Shown: positions 49,297-58,191, numbered from the stretch's first letter. The stretch is DNA of 64,000 nt from Nocardioides sp. Root122 (GCF_001425025.1 NZ_LMDE01000009.1:341479-405478); one strand, 5' to 3'. Translations and numbers: made by a program. The notes: generated by a model not told the origin, from the sequence alone.

Positions 49297-50488
49297 TCGC
49301 CTCGTCCGGCTTCGCGGTCAGGAAGCGGTCGATGTAGTCACGAGCGGTCTCGTGGATGCCGACCTCCTCGCCGGCCTGCTCCGAGAGGTACCAGCGGTGC
49401 TCGAGGATCTCGTGGAAGATCTCGGCCGGCTCCAGCTTGCCGGTCGCGTCGGGCGGGATCATCGCCATGATCGGCTCGAAGATCTCGTGCATCCAGCGGC
49501 TCGCGACCAGGTGCTTGTCCTCGCGGCCGAGGTCGAGGTGCGCGGTGTAGGACGCGATGTCGTTGAGCAGTCGGCGCGCCTGGTTGTCCTCGACCGTCAT
49601 CCCGGTCAGCGCCTGGATCTCGCGTGTGTGGTGGCCGAGGTCGACGACCTTCGGCTGGATCCTGACGGTGTCGCCCCCGAGGTCGGTGACGATGTCGAGC
49701 TCGTCGACGTCGAAGCCGAGGTCGTTGAGCCGCTCGACGCGGCGTTCGATCCGCCACATCTCGTCGGCGCGGAACTCCTCCAGACCGGTCAGCTCGCCCC
49801 ACAGCGCCTCGTAGCGCTCGCGCAGGTGATCGACGATGGCCAGCCCGTCGATCGGGCGGTTGACCGCGCCGCTGGCGCTGAGGTCCATCAGCTCGGCGAA
49901 GATGTTCTCGCAGCCGACGGTGATGTCGTACTCCCGCATCCGGTCGCTCACTCCCTCGTGCAGCTCGCCGGTCTCGGCGTCCACGAGGTAGGCGGCGAAC
50001 TCGCCGGCGTTGCGGCGGAACAGCACGTTGGACAGCGAGACGTCGCCCCAGAAGAAGCCGGCCAGGTGCAGCCGCACGAGCAGCACCACGATGGCGTCGA
50101 TGAGGATCGGCACGTGCTCGGCGTCCATGCCGCGGCTGAAGAGGCTGCGGTAGGGGAGCGAGAACTGGAGGTGCTGCGTGATCAGCGCCGCCGGCAGCTC
50201 CTCGCCCTGGCCGTCCTCGCGACCGGTGACGACGCCCTGCGGGACGACGGCCGGCATGCCCATCCGCTGGAGGTCGCGCAGCATCCGGTACTCCCGGAAG
50301 GCGATGTCGCCCTGCGTCTCCTTGACGGCGTAGACCCGGTCGCGGAGCCGCACGATCCGCACCACGTGGCGCGACAGGCCGCGCGGGAGGGGGACGACGA
50401 CGTCGTCGGGCCAGTCCTCGAGCGGGGTGTCCCACGGCAGGCCGAGGATGGCCGGGTCGGGCCGGCTGGCGACGATCCGCATGGCCAT
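49280..50488 (-). CDS. DUF4032 domain protein (kinase-like fold)
   Basis: 402 residues from ATG 50488. N-terminal kinase-like lobe: YAVKETQGDIAFREYRML (Lys and Glu as in the VAIK/alphaC pair) and HLAGFFWGDVSLSNVLF (catalytic-loop-like GD-x3-N). The C-terminal DUF4032 domain (about 210-390) has IQPKVVDLGHHTREIQALTGM and LNDIASYTAHL. It may phosphorylate a small molecule or be a pseudokinase; function is unknown. It follows GH13 on the same strand, possibly with its own promoter. Confidence 0.82.
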   Translation of the reverse strand: MAMRIVASRPDPAILGLPWDTPLEDWPDDVVVPLPRGLSRHVVRIVRLRDRVYAVKETQGDIAFREYRMLRDLQRMGMPAVVPQGVVTGREDGQGEELPAALITQHLQFSLPYRSLFSRGMDAEHVPILIDAIVVLLVRLHLAGFFWGDVSLSNVLFRRNAGEFAAYLVDAETGELHEGVSDRMREYDITVGCENIFAELMDLSASGAVNRPIDGLAIVDHLRERYEALWGELTGLEEFRADEMWRIERRVERLNDLGFDVDELDIVTDLGGDTVRIQPKVVDLGHHTREIQALTGMTVEDNQARRLLNDIASYTAHLDLGREDKHLVASRWMHEIFEPIMAMIPPDATGKLEPAEIFHEILEHRWYLSEQAGEEVGIHETARDYIDRFLTAKPDEAITGEE

Positions 50489-50494
50489 CCCAGC

Positions 50495-50500
50495 AACCTA
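50495..50500 (-). promoter_or_regulatory. Leaderless -10 (TAGGTT) for DUF4032 gene
   Basis: On the minus strand TAGGTT, 6 nt (GCTGGG), ATG 50488. It overlaps the last codons of the GH13 gene. Confidence 0.5.
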
Positions 50501-52351
50501 CTCCGTGTCGAGCGCCCAGACGTCGAGCCGCGGTCCGTCGGCCGCCGGCACGTGCACACCGGACGGGCTCGCCGCGAGGTCGGCGCCCCCGGGCTCGGAG
50601 CCGAAGAGGTGGGCGCCCGCCGCGACCGGCAGGTCGAAGCCCGGTCCGGCGGCACGCCGCGCCACCACCAGCACCGAGCCCCCCTCGTGCTCGCGGAGGT
50701 AGGCGATGGCGTCGGTGTCGACGTGGGCCCACCGCAGGCCCCCGCGCCGGAGCGCGGGGCGCGCTCGTCGCAGCCGCGCCAGGTCGGCGTACGTCGTCAG
50801 GGTGGTGCGGTCCCACGTCTCGGGCCGGTCCCACGGCATCGTGCGGCGTGCGTCCTCGCCGTTGACGCCCTCGAGGCCGATCTCGTCGCCGGCGAACACC
50901 ATCGGGACGCCGGGGAGGGTGAACTGCAGGGCGGCCGCGACGCGGTGCACGGCGGCGTCGCCGCCGACGAGCGTGCGGATGCGCGCGGAGTCGTGCGAGC
51001 CGAGGATGTTCCAGCTGTCGGCCGTCGCTCGCCAGCCGAGCGTGCCCTGCCACGCCCGGAAGGTGTCGACCACCGCGGGGCCGCCGCGCCGGGGGACCGG
51101 CACCGGACGGCCGAAGGGGCGTGCCGCGGACGCGGGGTCGCGCAGCCAGGACCACACAGGCCAGGAGAAGCCGGAGTAGTTCATGGTGCCGTGCCAGCCG
51201 TCACCGTCGACGTCGCCGGTGGCGTCGTGGTTGTGCTCTCCGATGACCCACGGGTCCTCGCGCAGCTCCGCCGCGGTCGCCCTGGCCGCCCGTGCCACGT
51301 CGTGGGCCACGTCGATGGGGCCGAGGCGGCCGGTCATGTTCGCCACGTCGATGCGCCAGCCGTCGACGTCGTAGGGCGGGCGCAGCCAGCGCCCGACGAC
51401 CGAGTCAGGACCTTCCACCATCGCGGCGCGCAGGTCGGGGTCGGTGTGGTTGATCTTGGGCAGCGTGCCGTGCCCCATCCAGCAGGCGTAGCTGCCGTCG
51501 TCGCCGAAGTAGTAGAAGGACCGGTGGGGGTCCTCCGGGTCGTCGGCGGCGGCGAGGAACCACTCGTGGGTGTCGCCGGTGTGGTTGGTGGTGAGGTCAC
51601 CCAGGATCCGCCAGCCGCGCTCGTGCACGGCGGTGCTCAGCCGGGCGTACGCCTCGTCCCCGCCGAGCAGCGGGTCGACCTCGGTGAAGGTGGTGGCGTT
51701 GTAGCGGTGGTTGCTCTCGCCGGGGAAGACCGGGGTCGTGTAGAGGATGTCGGCACCGACGTCGGCGACGTGGTCGAGGTGCTCGGTGATGCCGTCGAGG
51801 TCGCCGCCGAAGAGCTGCATCGGCGTGCGCGGGTCGTCGGGCTCGAACGCCACCTCCTCGTCCCACCCGGCGGGCAGCGCCCAGTCGGGGCTGGGGCGGT
51901 CGTCGGCTGCCGCGGACCGGGCGAACCGGTCCGGGAAGACCTGGTAGACCACGCCGTCGCGGCCCCAGTCGGGCGCCGCTGAATGGGCGGACAGCCGGAA
52001 GTCGGTGGCGTCGGGCACGTCGTGCCCCACGGTGCCGGCGCCGGTGAGCCACTCCTGGGCGCTCTCCCCGTCCGGGCCGGTGCGGACGAGCAGGAAGCGG
52101 TAGTGCGTCACCGGGTTGTGGACCGGCAGCCCGCCCTCCCACCACACGGTGTCGCCGTCGGTGGTGGCGGTCATGGGGTGGTACACCGGCTCGGCGTCGT
52201 ACGTCGTGCGCAGCCAGATCGCGTCCACCGGATCGTCGGCGCTCGTCCGCACCCGCACGGCCACCGTGGCGCCCAGCGTCGGCGCCTCGTCCGCGACGTA
52301 GAGCGACGAGCCGTCGTGGTGGGGGAGGTGGAGGAGGCTCACGGGGTCCAT
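50498..52351 (-). CDS. GH13 alpha-amylase family glycoside hydrolase
   Basis: 617 residues. N-terminal beta-sandwich domain (about 1-110), then a TIM barrel with WGRDGVVYQVFPDRFARS (about 129-146), DGWRIDVANM (nucleophile Asp), VIGEHNHDA (acid/base Glu) and LGSHDSARI (Asp), followed by a C-terminal beta domain. The layout resembles cyclomaltodextrinase/neopullulanase or maltogenic amylase acting on maltodextrins. There is no signal peptide, so it is intracellular, turning over glycogen or imported oligosaccharides. GTG 52342, three codons inside, has better spacing to GCGAGG and may be the actual start. Confidence 0.9.
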   Translation of the reverse strand: MDPVSLLHLPHHDGSSLYVADEAPTLGATVAVRVRTSADDPVDAIWLRTTYDAEPVYHPMTATTDGDTVWWEGGLPVHNPVTHYRFLLVRTGPDGESAQEWLTGAGTVGHDVPDATDFRLSAHSAAPDWGRDGVVYQVFPDRFARSAAADDRPSPDWALPAGWDEEVAFEPDDPRTPMQLFGGDLDGITEHLDHVADVGADILYTTPVFPGESNHRYNATTFTEVDPLLGGDEAYARLSTAVHERGWRILGDLTTNHTGDTHEWFLAAADDPEDPHRSFYYFGDDGSYACWMGHGTLPKINHTDPDLRAAMVEGPDSVVGRWLRPPYDVDGWRIDVANMTGRLGPIDVAHDVARAARATAAELREDPWVIGEHNHDATGDVDGDGWHGTMNYSGFSWPVWSWLRDPASAARPFGRPVPVPRRGGPAVVDTFRAWQGTLGWRATADSWNILGSHDSARIRTLVGGDAAVHRVAAALQFTLPGVPMVFAGDEIGLEGVNGEDARRTMPWDRPETWDRTTLTTYADLARLRRARPALRRGGLRWAHVDTDAIAYLREHEGGSVLVVARRAAGPGFDLPVAAGAHLFGSEPGGADLAASPSGVHVPAADGPRLDVWALDTE

Positions 52352-52375
52352 CCTCGCAGCCGCGGGTGCGCTGAC

Positions 52376-52381
52376 TAGGAT
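52376..52381 (+). promoter_or_regulatory. tRNA-Thr -10 (TAGGAT)
   Basis: TAGGAT 22 bp before the tRNA. The -35 is weak. Confidence 0.4.
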
Positions 52382-52403
52382 TGCGCCGCGTCCCCGGACG
52401 CAC

Positions 52404-52475
52404 GCCGCGTTAGCTCAGGGGTAGAGCACCAATCTTGTAAATTGGGTTGCGAGAGTTCGAATCTCTCACGCGGCT
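52404..52475 (+). tRNA. tRNA-Thr (anticodon TGT)
   Basis: Cloverleaf by eye: acceptor GCCGCGT/ACGCGGC (52404-52410 with 52468-52474), D arm GCTC...GAGC, anticodon stem CCAAT/ATTGG with loop CTTGTAA (TGT), T arm GAGAG-TTCGAAT-CTCTC, discriminator T. CCA is not encoded. Decodes ACA and, by wobble, other ACN codons. Confidence 0.95.
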
Positions 52476-52495
52476 CCGGTGTCGGTGGTCCTTCC

Positions 52496-52501
52496 TAGGG
52501 T
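52496..52501 (+). promoter_or_regulatory. Leaderless -10 (TAGGGT) for the HNH gene
   Basis: TAGGGT, 6 nt (CCTGGC), ATG 52508. Confidence 0.5.
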
Positions 52502-52507
52502 CCTGGC

Positions 52508-52909
52508 ATGTTCTGTCTCGGATGTGGGACCGCCCTCACCAAGCGGCATCAGAAGGTCTTCTGCAGCAACCGTTGCCAGCGCGCCGTGGAGCGCGCGGGC
52601 AACGTGGCTCGATGGCTGGAGACCGGTGTGGCGCAGCCCGGGAGCGGGACGGGGCACTACGTCCGACTGCACGTGCTCGAGGAGCAGGGCTCCGCCTGTG
52701 CCATCTGCCGATGTCCGACGACATGGCAGGGGAGCGAGCTGCGCCTCGTCCTCGACCATGTCGACGGCGACGCGAGCAACAACCGACGGGACAACCTCCG
52801 GCTGGTGTGTCCCAACTGCGACTCGCAGCTGCCCACCTTCAAGGCGCGCAACCGAGGCAAGGGGCGCGCGTGGCGCCGTCAGCGCTACGCCGACGGCAAG
52901 TCCTACTAG
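52508..52909 (+). CDS. HNH endonuclease with an N-terminal zinc ribbon
   Basis: 133 residues. N-terminal zinc site FCLGCGTALTKRHQKVFCSNRCQ (four cysteines, about 2-23) is followed by the HNH core: CAICRCPTTW, LVLDHVDGDASNNRRDNL (H and N positions) and RLVCPNCDSQLPTF. The core matches phage-type HNH nucleases that often stand alone. It follows the tRNA by 32 bp and no other phage genes are seen. Host function is unclear. It shares the CTAG stop with pdxY. Confidence 0.82.
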   Translation: MFCLGCGTALTKRHQKVFCSNRCQRAVERAGNVARWLETGVAQPGSGTGHYVRLHVLEEQGSACAICRCPTTWQGSELRLVLDHVDGDASNNRRDNLRLVCPNCDSQLPTFKARNRGKGRAWRRQRYADGKSY

Positions 52910-53769
52910 CGCACCTGCTCCACCGCGAACTCGCACGCCGGCGCGGCGATCGCGTCCTGGGCGGCGATGAGCCGGAGCTCGCGCTCGCCCGAGTCGAAAG
53001 TCTCCTTGAGCACGGCGTAGACCGACGATGCGGTGCGGGCGAGGGCCTCGGCCGCGGAGCCGGTCTCGTGGAGGTGCGCGGTGAAGAGGGCCGCGGTGAT
53101 GTCGCCCGAGCCGTTGGCCTTCATCGGCAGCCGTGGTGTGGTGACCAGCCAGGCGCCGTCGCCGGTCACGGCCAGCATCTCGATCACGTCGTCGGGCGCA
53201 CCCTCGCGGATCACCGATGTCACCAGCACGGTCCCCGGACCGAGCGCGCGGACCTCGTCGGCGGCGGCGAGGATGTCGTCGAGCGACGAGGCACCGCTGA
53301 GCGAGTCGTTGTCGGTGATGAAGCCGAGCTCGAACTGGTTCGGGGTGAGCACGTCGGCCACCGGGATGACCGTCGACCGGTACTTCGGCGGGATCGCCGG
53401 GTTGACGAAGCAGCCCGAGGTGGCGTTGCCCATCACCGGGTCGCACGTGTAGGTCGCGGCGGGGTTCGCAGCCTTCACCTGGGCCACTGCGTCAGCGATC
53501 ACGTCCGCGATCTCCGGCGAGCCCTGGTAGCCGGACAGCACGGCGTCGCACGTCTCGAACGCGCCCCGCTCGCCGATGCCGGTGACGACCTCGCGCACGT
53601 CGTCGGCCGGGATCAGCGGTCCGCGCCAGGCGCCGTAGCCGGTGTGGTTGGAGAAGTTCACCGTCAGCACGGGCCAGACCTCGTGGCCGAGCCGCTGGAG
53701 GGGGAAGACGGCCGCGGAGTTGCCGACGTGGCCGTAGGCGACGTGGGACTGGATCGAGAGGACGCGCAC
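52906..53769 (-). CDS. pdxY: Pyridoxal kinase
   Basis: 287 residues from GTG 53769. Ribokinase/PfkB-like fold of the vitamin B6 kinases: VLSIQSHVAYGHVGNSAAVFP (about 3-23), VLTVNFSNHTGYG, YTCDPVMGN and the catalytic base region MKANGSGDITAALF (Gly-Ser-Gly-Asp). It phosphorylates pyridoxal to PLP in salvage. Its nearness to a PLP-dependent lyase is suggestive only. Confidence 0.92.
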   Translation of the reverse strand: MRVLSIQSHVAYGHVGNSAAVFPLQRLGHEVWPVLTVNFSNHTGYGAWRGPLIPADDVREVVTGIGERGAFETCDAVLSGYQGSPEIADVIADAVAQVKAANPAATYTCDPVMGNATSGCFVNPAIPPKYRSTVIPVADVLTPNQFELGFITDNDSLSGASSLDDILAAADEVRALGPGTVLVTSVIREGAPDDVIEMLAVTGDGAWLVTTPRLPMKANGSGDITAALFTAHLHETGSAAEALARTASSVYAVLKETFDSGERELRLIAAQDAIAAPACEFAVEQVR

Positions 53770-53775
53770 GGTCCG

Positions 53776-53781
53776 AGACTA
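53776..53781 (-). promoter_or_regulatory. Leaderless -10 (TAGTCT) for pdxY
   Basis: On the minus strand TAGTCT, 6 nt (CGGACC), GTG 53769. It overlaps the stop codon of the dioxygenase gene at 53779. Confidence 0.5.
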
Positions 53782-54552
53782 GGCCACCTGCAGGGACCGC
53801 TTGGACAGGCCCATCCAGTAGCCGTCGATGACCTGGATGCCCGGTTCGTCGGCCGTCGTCGCCGCGCCGAGGGTGACGAAGAGCGGGGTGTAGTGCTCGA
53901 CGGTGGGGTGGGCGTAGGGCATGCCGGGCGCCTTGGCCTTGTAGTCGGACAGCAGGTCCACGTCGCCGCGGGTGAGGGCGTCGGCGGCCCAGAGGTCGAA
54001 GTCCTTGCTCCAGCCGGGCGCCGCGGCGTCGATGCTCCAGTCCTTGAGGAACGGCAGACCGTGGGTGAGGAAGCCGGAGCCGATGATCAGCACGCCCTCG
54101 TCGCGGAGGGGGCGCAGCCGCTCACCGAGCTGCATCAGGCGGTGCGGGTCGTCGGTGGGCAGCGACATCTGCAGCACCGGGATGTCGCCCTTCGGGAACA
54201 TGATCTTCAGCGGCACCCAGGCGCCGTGGTCGAGGCCGCGCGACGTGTGCTGGTGCACCGGCTCGGTGCTCGGCATCATCGCCGCCACCCGCTGGGCCAG
54301 CGCCGAGGCGTCGGGCGTCTCGTAGGTCATCTGGTAGTACTTCGGCGCGAAGCCACCGAAGTCGTAGACCAGCGGTGCGAAGTTCGCGCTCAGGCTCACC
54401 GGCGCGGACTCCCAGTGCGCGCTCACGATGAGGATCGCCTTGGGTCGCGGGAGGTCCCTGGCCCAGGCGGCGAGCTGCCCCGACCAGATCGGGTCGTCGA
54501 GCAGTGGCGGGGCACCGTGGCCGATGTACAGGGCAGGCATGCGTTCGTTCAT
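53779..54552 (-). CDS. Extradiol ring-cleavage dioxygenase (YgiD/DODA type)
   Basis: 257 residues from ATG 54552 behind GAGGATG; the longer frame adds 20 residues through an operator-like region. Class III extradiol motifs: MPALYIGHGAPPLL (His), IVSAHWES (His), LDHGAWVPL (His) and VEHYTPLFV. Such 4,5-DOPA dioxygenase-like enzymes use a metal with two His to open catechol rings; YgiD acts on L-DOPA. The physiological substrate here is unknown. Confidence 0.86.
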   Translation of the reverse strand: MNERMPALYIGHGAPPLLDDPIWSGQLAAWARDLPRPKAILIVSAHWESAPVSLSANFAPLVYDFGGFAPKYYQMTYETPDASALAQRVAAMMPSTEPVHQHTSRGLDHGAWVPLKIMFPKGDIPVLQMSLPTDDPHRLMQLGERLRPLRDEGVLIIGSGFLTHGLPFLKDWSIDAAAPGWSKDFDLWAADALTRGDVDLLSDYKAKAPGMPYAHPTVEHYTPLFVTLGAATTADEPGIQVIDGYWMGLSKRSLQVA

Positions 54553-54562
54553 GACATCCTCA

Positions 54563-54582
54563 ATAGTACGGGATTCAACTAT
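54563..54582. promoter_or_regulatory. Operator candidate ATAGT-N10-ACTAT before the dioxygenase gene
   Basis: Perfect 5-bp arms in an AT-rich patch 11-30 nt upstream of ATG 54552, overlapping where its promoter must lie. The half-site resembles MarR/HxlR-type operators, but no such regulator is in the window. Confidence 0.45.
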
Positions 54583-54603
54583 ATTCCCCGAGCGCCCGTC
54601 TGG

Positions 54604-54664
54604 GTAGTCCACCGGGAAGTGGCGGCGTGGAGGCCGTTCCGGCGACCACGTCCCGGTGGACTAC
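54604..54664. terminator. 14-bp inverted repeat over the ung stop codon
   Basis: GTAGTCCACCGGGA (54604-54617) and TCCCGGTGGACTAC (54651-54664), perfect arms; GTGG/CCAC extends the pairing inward across one mismatch. The right arm includes the ung stop codon. It probably ends the MFS-lyase-ung transcript. Confidence 0.6.
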
Positions 54665-55383
54665 CGCGGCGGTACGTCGTCGTACGACGGCAGCGCCCAG
54701 TCGACCGGCGCTCCGCCCTGCTCCTCCAGCAGCCGGTTGACGCGGCTGAACGGCTTCGACCCGAAGAACCCGCGGCGGGCGCTGAGCGGTGAGGGGTGCA
54801 CTGACTCGACGCACGGCACCTCGCCGAGCAGCGGCTTGAGGGACTGCGCGTGCCGGCCCCACAGGATCGCCGCGCACGGCCCGCCGCGTTCGGCCAGCGC
54901 GACGATCGCGCGCTCGGTGATGGCCTCCCAGCCCTTGCCCTGGTGGCTGTTGGACTCCCCGGGGCGCACGGTGAGCGACCTGTTGAGCAGCATCACGCCC
55001 TGGTCGGCCCATGCCGACAGGTCGCCGTGCTTCGGGGGCACGACGCCGAGGTCGTCGCGGAGCTCGACGTAGATGTTGACCAGGCTCGGGGGCAACGGCC
55101 ACACGTGCCGCTCGACCGCGAAGCTCAGCCCGATCGGGTGGCGGGGATTGGGGTAGGGGTCCTGCCCGACCACCAGGACCCGGACGTCGGCCAGGGGGCG
55201 TTCGAACGCGCGGAAGACCCGGTCGGCGCCGGGCTGGTAGCCACGTCCGGCTGCGTCCTCGTCCCGCAGGAAGCGGCCCATCGCGGCGATCCGGTCGTCG
55301 ACGGGCGCCAGCGCCTCCGCCCAGTCGGCGGCGATGCGTCCCTTCTCGACCAGACCCGCGAGCGAGCCCGCCGGGGAGCTCAC
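54661..55383 (-). CDS. ung: Uracil-DNA glycosylase
   Basis: 240 residues from GTG 55383. Family 1 signature: [13 protein letters not shown] (catalytic Asp), the [16 protein letters not shown] loop (Asn) and [22 protein letters not shown] (catalytic His). It removes uracil from DNA after cytosine deamination. It overlaps the PLP-lyase gene by 4 bp and so is downstream in its operon, an odd partner for a repair enzyme. Confidence 0.95.
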   Translation of the reverse strand: MSSPAGSLAGLVEKGRIAADWAEALAPVDDRIAAMGRFLRDEDAAGRGYQPGADRVFRAFERPLADVRVLVVGQDPYPNPRHPIGLSFAVERHVWPLPPSLVNIYVELRDDLGVVPPKHGDLSAWADQGVMLLNRSLTVRPGESNSHQGKGWEAITERAIVALAERGGPCAAILWGRHAQSLKPLLGEVPCVESVHPSPLSARRGFFGSKPFSRVNRLLEEQGGAPVDWALPSYDDVPPR

Positions 55384-56837
55384 CGTCCACCTCCCCGCAC
55401 GGGCCGCTGCAGCCGGTCGAGGAACGCCTTGAGCAGCGCCTCGCGCATCGCAGGCGACGCCACGTCGAGCATCGCGTTGACCTCCGCCATCCGGGTCGGC
55501 AGCTCGAGGTCGCCCGCTGCCGAGGCGCCCACCAGCCCGGAGGCGGCGAGCAGGCCGTCGAAGTCGTCGTCACCCAGTGCGGCGGGGTCCAACGCCTCGA
55601 TGAAGGCGACCACGCCCGGGTCCACCGCGACGGGTCCGGCCTCCTGGGCTGCCTCCACTGACTCGCGCAGCGCGTCGCCGAACTCGGCGACGTGCGCCCG
55701 GGTGCCGGCGCTCACCGACAGGTGGATGCTCGGCCCGTCGTCGCCGAAGGACAGCTGCGGCTGGACGTACCACCCACGAGCCACCAGCTCGTCGGTCAGC
55801 GTGAACGGGTCGCACGAGTCGTCGGTGGCCAGCGTGACGAGGGTCGAGTCCGGCTGGGTGACCAGGCGCAGCGCCGGCTCCGCGTCGACGTACGACACGA
55901 TCGCGTCGACCGTCTCGAACGCCTGTGCGGCGAGGTCGAGGTAGCCCGCGTCGCCGACCTGCTGCACGACCGCCCACGTGCCGGCGATGGGGCCGCCCGA
56001 CCGTGTCGACTGGGTGGTGGCGTTGAGCATCGTGTAGCCCGGCCACGCCGCCGAGGCGAAGAACTGCGGTCGGCGCAGGTCCGCGTCGCGGTGGAGGAGC
56101 AACGAGGTGCCCTTGGGGGCGTAGGCGTACTTGTGCGTGTCCACGCTGATCGAGGTGACCCCCTCGACCGCGAAGGTCCACGGCGGCACGTCGCGGCCGA
56201 GGCGGGCGGCGTACGGCAGCACCCAGCCGCCGATGCACGCGTCGACGTGGCAGCGCACGCCCCGCGCTGCGGCAGCGGCGGCGACCTCCGTGACCGGGTC
56301 GACCACCCCGTGGGCGTACGACGGTGCGCTGGCGACGACAAGCACGGTGTCCGCGTCGATCGCCGCGGCCATCGCGGCGGCGTCGGCGCGGAAGTCCGGA
56401 CCGACCGGGACCAGGACGGCCTCCACGCCGAAGTAGTGGGCGGCCTTGTGGAAGGCCGCGTGGGCGGTCGACGGCAGCACCATCCGCGGCCGGTCGACCT
56501 CCGGGCGGCTGTCGCGCGCCCCCTGCACGGCGAGGAGGATCGACTCGGTGCCGCCGGACGTCACCGTGCCGACCGCAGTGCCAGGAGCGTCGAGGAGGTC
56601 GCACGCGAATCCGACGAGCTCGTTCTCCATCTGCAGCAGCGACGGGAACGCTGTCGGGTCGAGCGCGTTGGAGCCGGCGTAGGCCGCGACGGCCTCGCTC
56701 CCGACGCGGTCGACCTCGGCGTCGCCCGAGTCGTAGACGTAGGCCAGCGTGCGACCGCCGTGGACCGGGAGGTCGGCTCCCTGGAGCGCACGCAGCCGCT
56801 CGAGGGGGTGCTCGGTGGGACGGTCGGACTCAGCCAC
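55380..56837 (-). CDS. PLP-dependent lyase/decarboxylase, sphingosine-1-phosphate-lyase-like
   Basis: 485 residues from ATG 56837. Fold type I PLP enzyme: [18 protein letters not shown] (about 88-105, phosphate binding), [12 protein letters not shown] (PLP-ring Asp) and [16 protein letters not shown] (Schiff-base Lys). These blocks match the S1P-lyase/aspartate-family decarboxylase group rather than glutamate decarboxylase. The C-terminal 90 residues have no recognised pattern. It would cleave or decarboxylate an amine-containing substrate, perhaps one imported by the MFS protein encoded upstream (8-bp overlap). Confidence 0.84.
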   Translation of the reverse strand: MAESDRPTEHPLERLRALQGADLPVHGGRTLAYVYDSGDAEVDRVGSEAVAAYAGSNALDPTAFPSLLQMENELVGFACDLLDAPGTAVGTVTSGGTESILLAVQGARDSRPEVDRPRMVLPSTAHAAFHKAAHYFGVEAVLVPVGPDFRADAAAMAAAIDADTVLVVASAPSYAHGVVDPVTEVAAAAAARGVRCHVDACIGGWVLPYAARLGRDVPPWTFAVEGVTSISVDTHKYAYAPKGTSLLLHRDADLRRPQFFASAAWPGYTMLNATTQSTRSGGPIAGTWAVVQQVGDAGYLDLAAQAFETVDAIVSYVDAEPALRLVTQPDSTLVTLATDDSCDPFTLTDELVARGWYVQPQLSFGDDGPSIHLSVSAGTRAHVAEFGDALRESVEAAQEAGPVAVDPGVVAFIEALDPAALGDDDFDGLLAASGLVGASAAGDLELPTRMAEVNAMLDVASPAMREALLKAFLDRLQRPVRGGGR

Positions 56838-58179
56838 GGAGAGCTCCTTCCGCGGCCGCCACCTCGGCGGCGTCGAGGGTGTACTGGCGCAGCCACCAGA
56901 GGCTGATCAGCGTCAGTGCCGCAGGGAGCACCGAGAAGCCCAGCGTGATCGCGGTGAGCGCCGAGTCGGGTTGGGTGATCTCGCGGCCCTCGCTGGACAG
57001 GTAGCCGCCGAGGGCGAGCACCACGGCGAAGACCGCCGGGCCGAGCGCGAGCCCGAGGGTCTCCCCGGCCGTCCAGACGCCTGTGTAGACGCCGGCGCGG
57101 TTCTCGCCCGTGCGCGCCGAGTCGACCGCGGCCGCGTCGGGCAGCATCGCCATCGGGAAGACCTGGCAGCCGGCGTAGCCCACGCCCACCAGCGCGGTGG
57201 CGGCGAACACCACCCCGGCCGGCGCGACCCGGGCGGTCGCCGCCAGCACGGCCCCGGCCGCGAGCACGACGGACGCGATCGCGTAGCCGCGGCGCTTGCC
57301 GATGCGGGTGCCGATCGCGGTCCACGCCGGGGTCAGCAGCAGGGCCGGACCGACGAAGCAGACGAACAGGACCGTGGCGGCACCCGTGCTCCCGAGCACC
57401 TCGCCGGCGAGGTAGTCGACGCCGGCGAGCATGCAGCCCGTCGCCAGCGCCTGCAGGATGAAGGTCGTGAGCAGCACGCGGAAGTCGCGGGCCTGCCCGA
57501 CGATGCGCAGCTGCTCGCGCAACGAGCCGGCCCCGGCCGCGACGGCGCCGATCGGTGCGTTCCTCGTGCCCCACCAGGCGCTCAGGACGCCGACGACGAT
57601 CAGCGTCGCCATCACCACGCCCATCACGCGGTAGCCGTCGCGCCCGCCGACCGCGTCGCGGATCAGCGGCGCGGTCGCCCCGGCCAGCATGATCGTGAAC
57701 GCGAGGATCGCCACGCGCCACGTCATCAGCCGCGTGCGCTCGTCGTACGACGCGGTGATCTCGGCCGGCATCGCGACGTAGGGCACCTGGAAGAACGCGT
57801 AGGCCGACGCCGCCAGCACGAAGAACACCAGGACCCAGGTGGCCTCCAGCGCCGAGCTGTCGAGCCCCGGGGCCGCGAAGATCAGCGCGAACGCGCCGGC
57901 CAGCATCAGCCCGGCGCGGAGCAGCCACGGCCTGCGCGGCCCGGCCGGGTCGACGGTGCGGTCGCTGATCCGCCCGGCGACCGGGTTGAGCACCACGTCC
58001 CAGGCCTTCGGCAGGAACACCACGACGCCCGCCCACAGCGCGGCGATGCCCAGCTCGTCGGTGAGGTAGGGCAGGAGCATCAGGCCGGGCACGGTGCCGA
58101 ACGCGCCGGTCGCCACCGACCCGCTGCCGTAGCCGACCCGTACGCCTCGGGTCAGGGGCGTGGTCTGGGTTGCGGGCAT
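56830..58179 (-). CDS. MFS transporter, GPH/MelB-like
   Basis: 449 residues with about twelve membrane helices. N-terminal GYGSGSVATGAFGTVPGLMLLPYLTDEL and WDVVLNPVAGRISDRT (conserved D-x3-N-P-x2-G-x-I-S-D-R-T) mark the MFS_2/melibiose-carrier group, and YAFFQVPYVAMPAEIT is the usual second motif. Such carriers move sugars or glycosides with a cation. The substrate is unknown. It leads an operon with the PLP lyase and ung. Confidence 0.88.
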   Translation of the reverse strand: MPATQTTPLTRGVRVGYGSGSVATGAFGTVPGLMLLPYLTDELGIAALWAGVVVFLPKAWDVVLNPVAGRISDRTVDPAGPRRPWLLRAGLMLAGAFALIFAAPGLDSSALEATWVLVFFVLAASAYAFFQVPYVAMPAEITASYDERTRLMTWRVAILAFTIMLAGATAPLIRDAVGGRDGYRVMGVVMATLIVVGVLSAWWGTRNAPIGAVAAGAGSLREQLRIVGQARDFRVLLTTFILQALATGCMLAGVDYLAGEVLGSTGAATVLFVCFVGPALLLTPAWTAIGTRIGKRRGYAIASVVLAAGAVLAATARVAPAGVVFAATALVGVGYAGCQVFPMAMLPDAAAVDSARTGENRAGVYTGVWTAGETLGLALGPAVFAVVLALGGYLSSEGREITQPDSALTAITLGFSVLPAALTLISLWWLRQYTLDAAEVAAAEGALRG

Positions 58180-58185
58180 GGCCGC

Positions 58186-58191
58186 ACTCTA
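58186..58191 (-). promoter_or_regulatory. Leaderless -10 (TAGAGT) for the MFS-lyase-ung operon
   Basis: On the minus strand TAGAGT, 6 nt (GCGGCC), ATG 58179. Confidence 0.55.

Noticed and set aside
54553..54612. Extension of the dioxygenase gene by 20 residues
   Set aside because: The extra codons run through the operator-like repeat and lack a ribosome site, while ATG 54552 has GAGGATG at good spacing.
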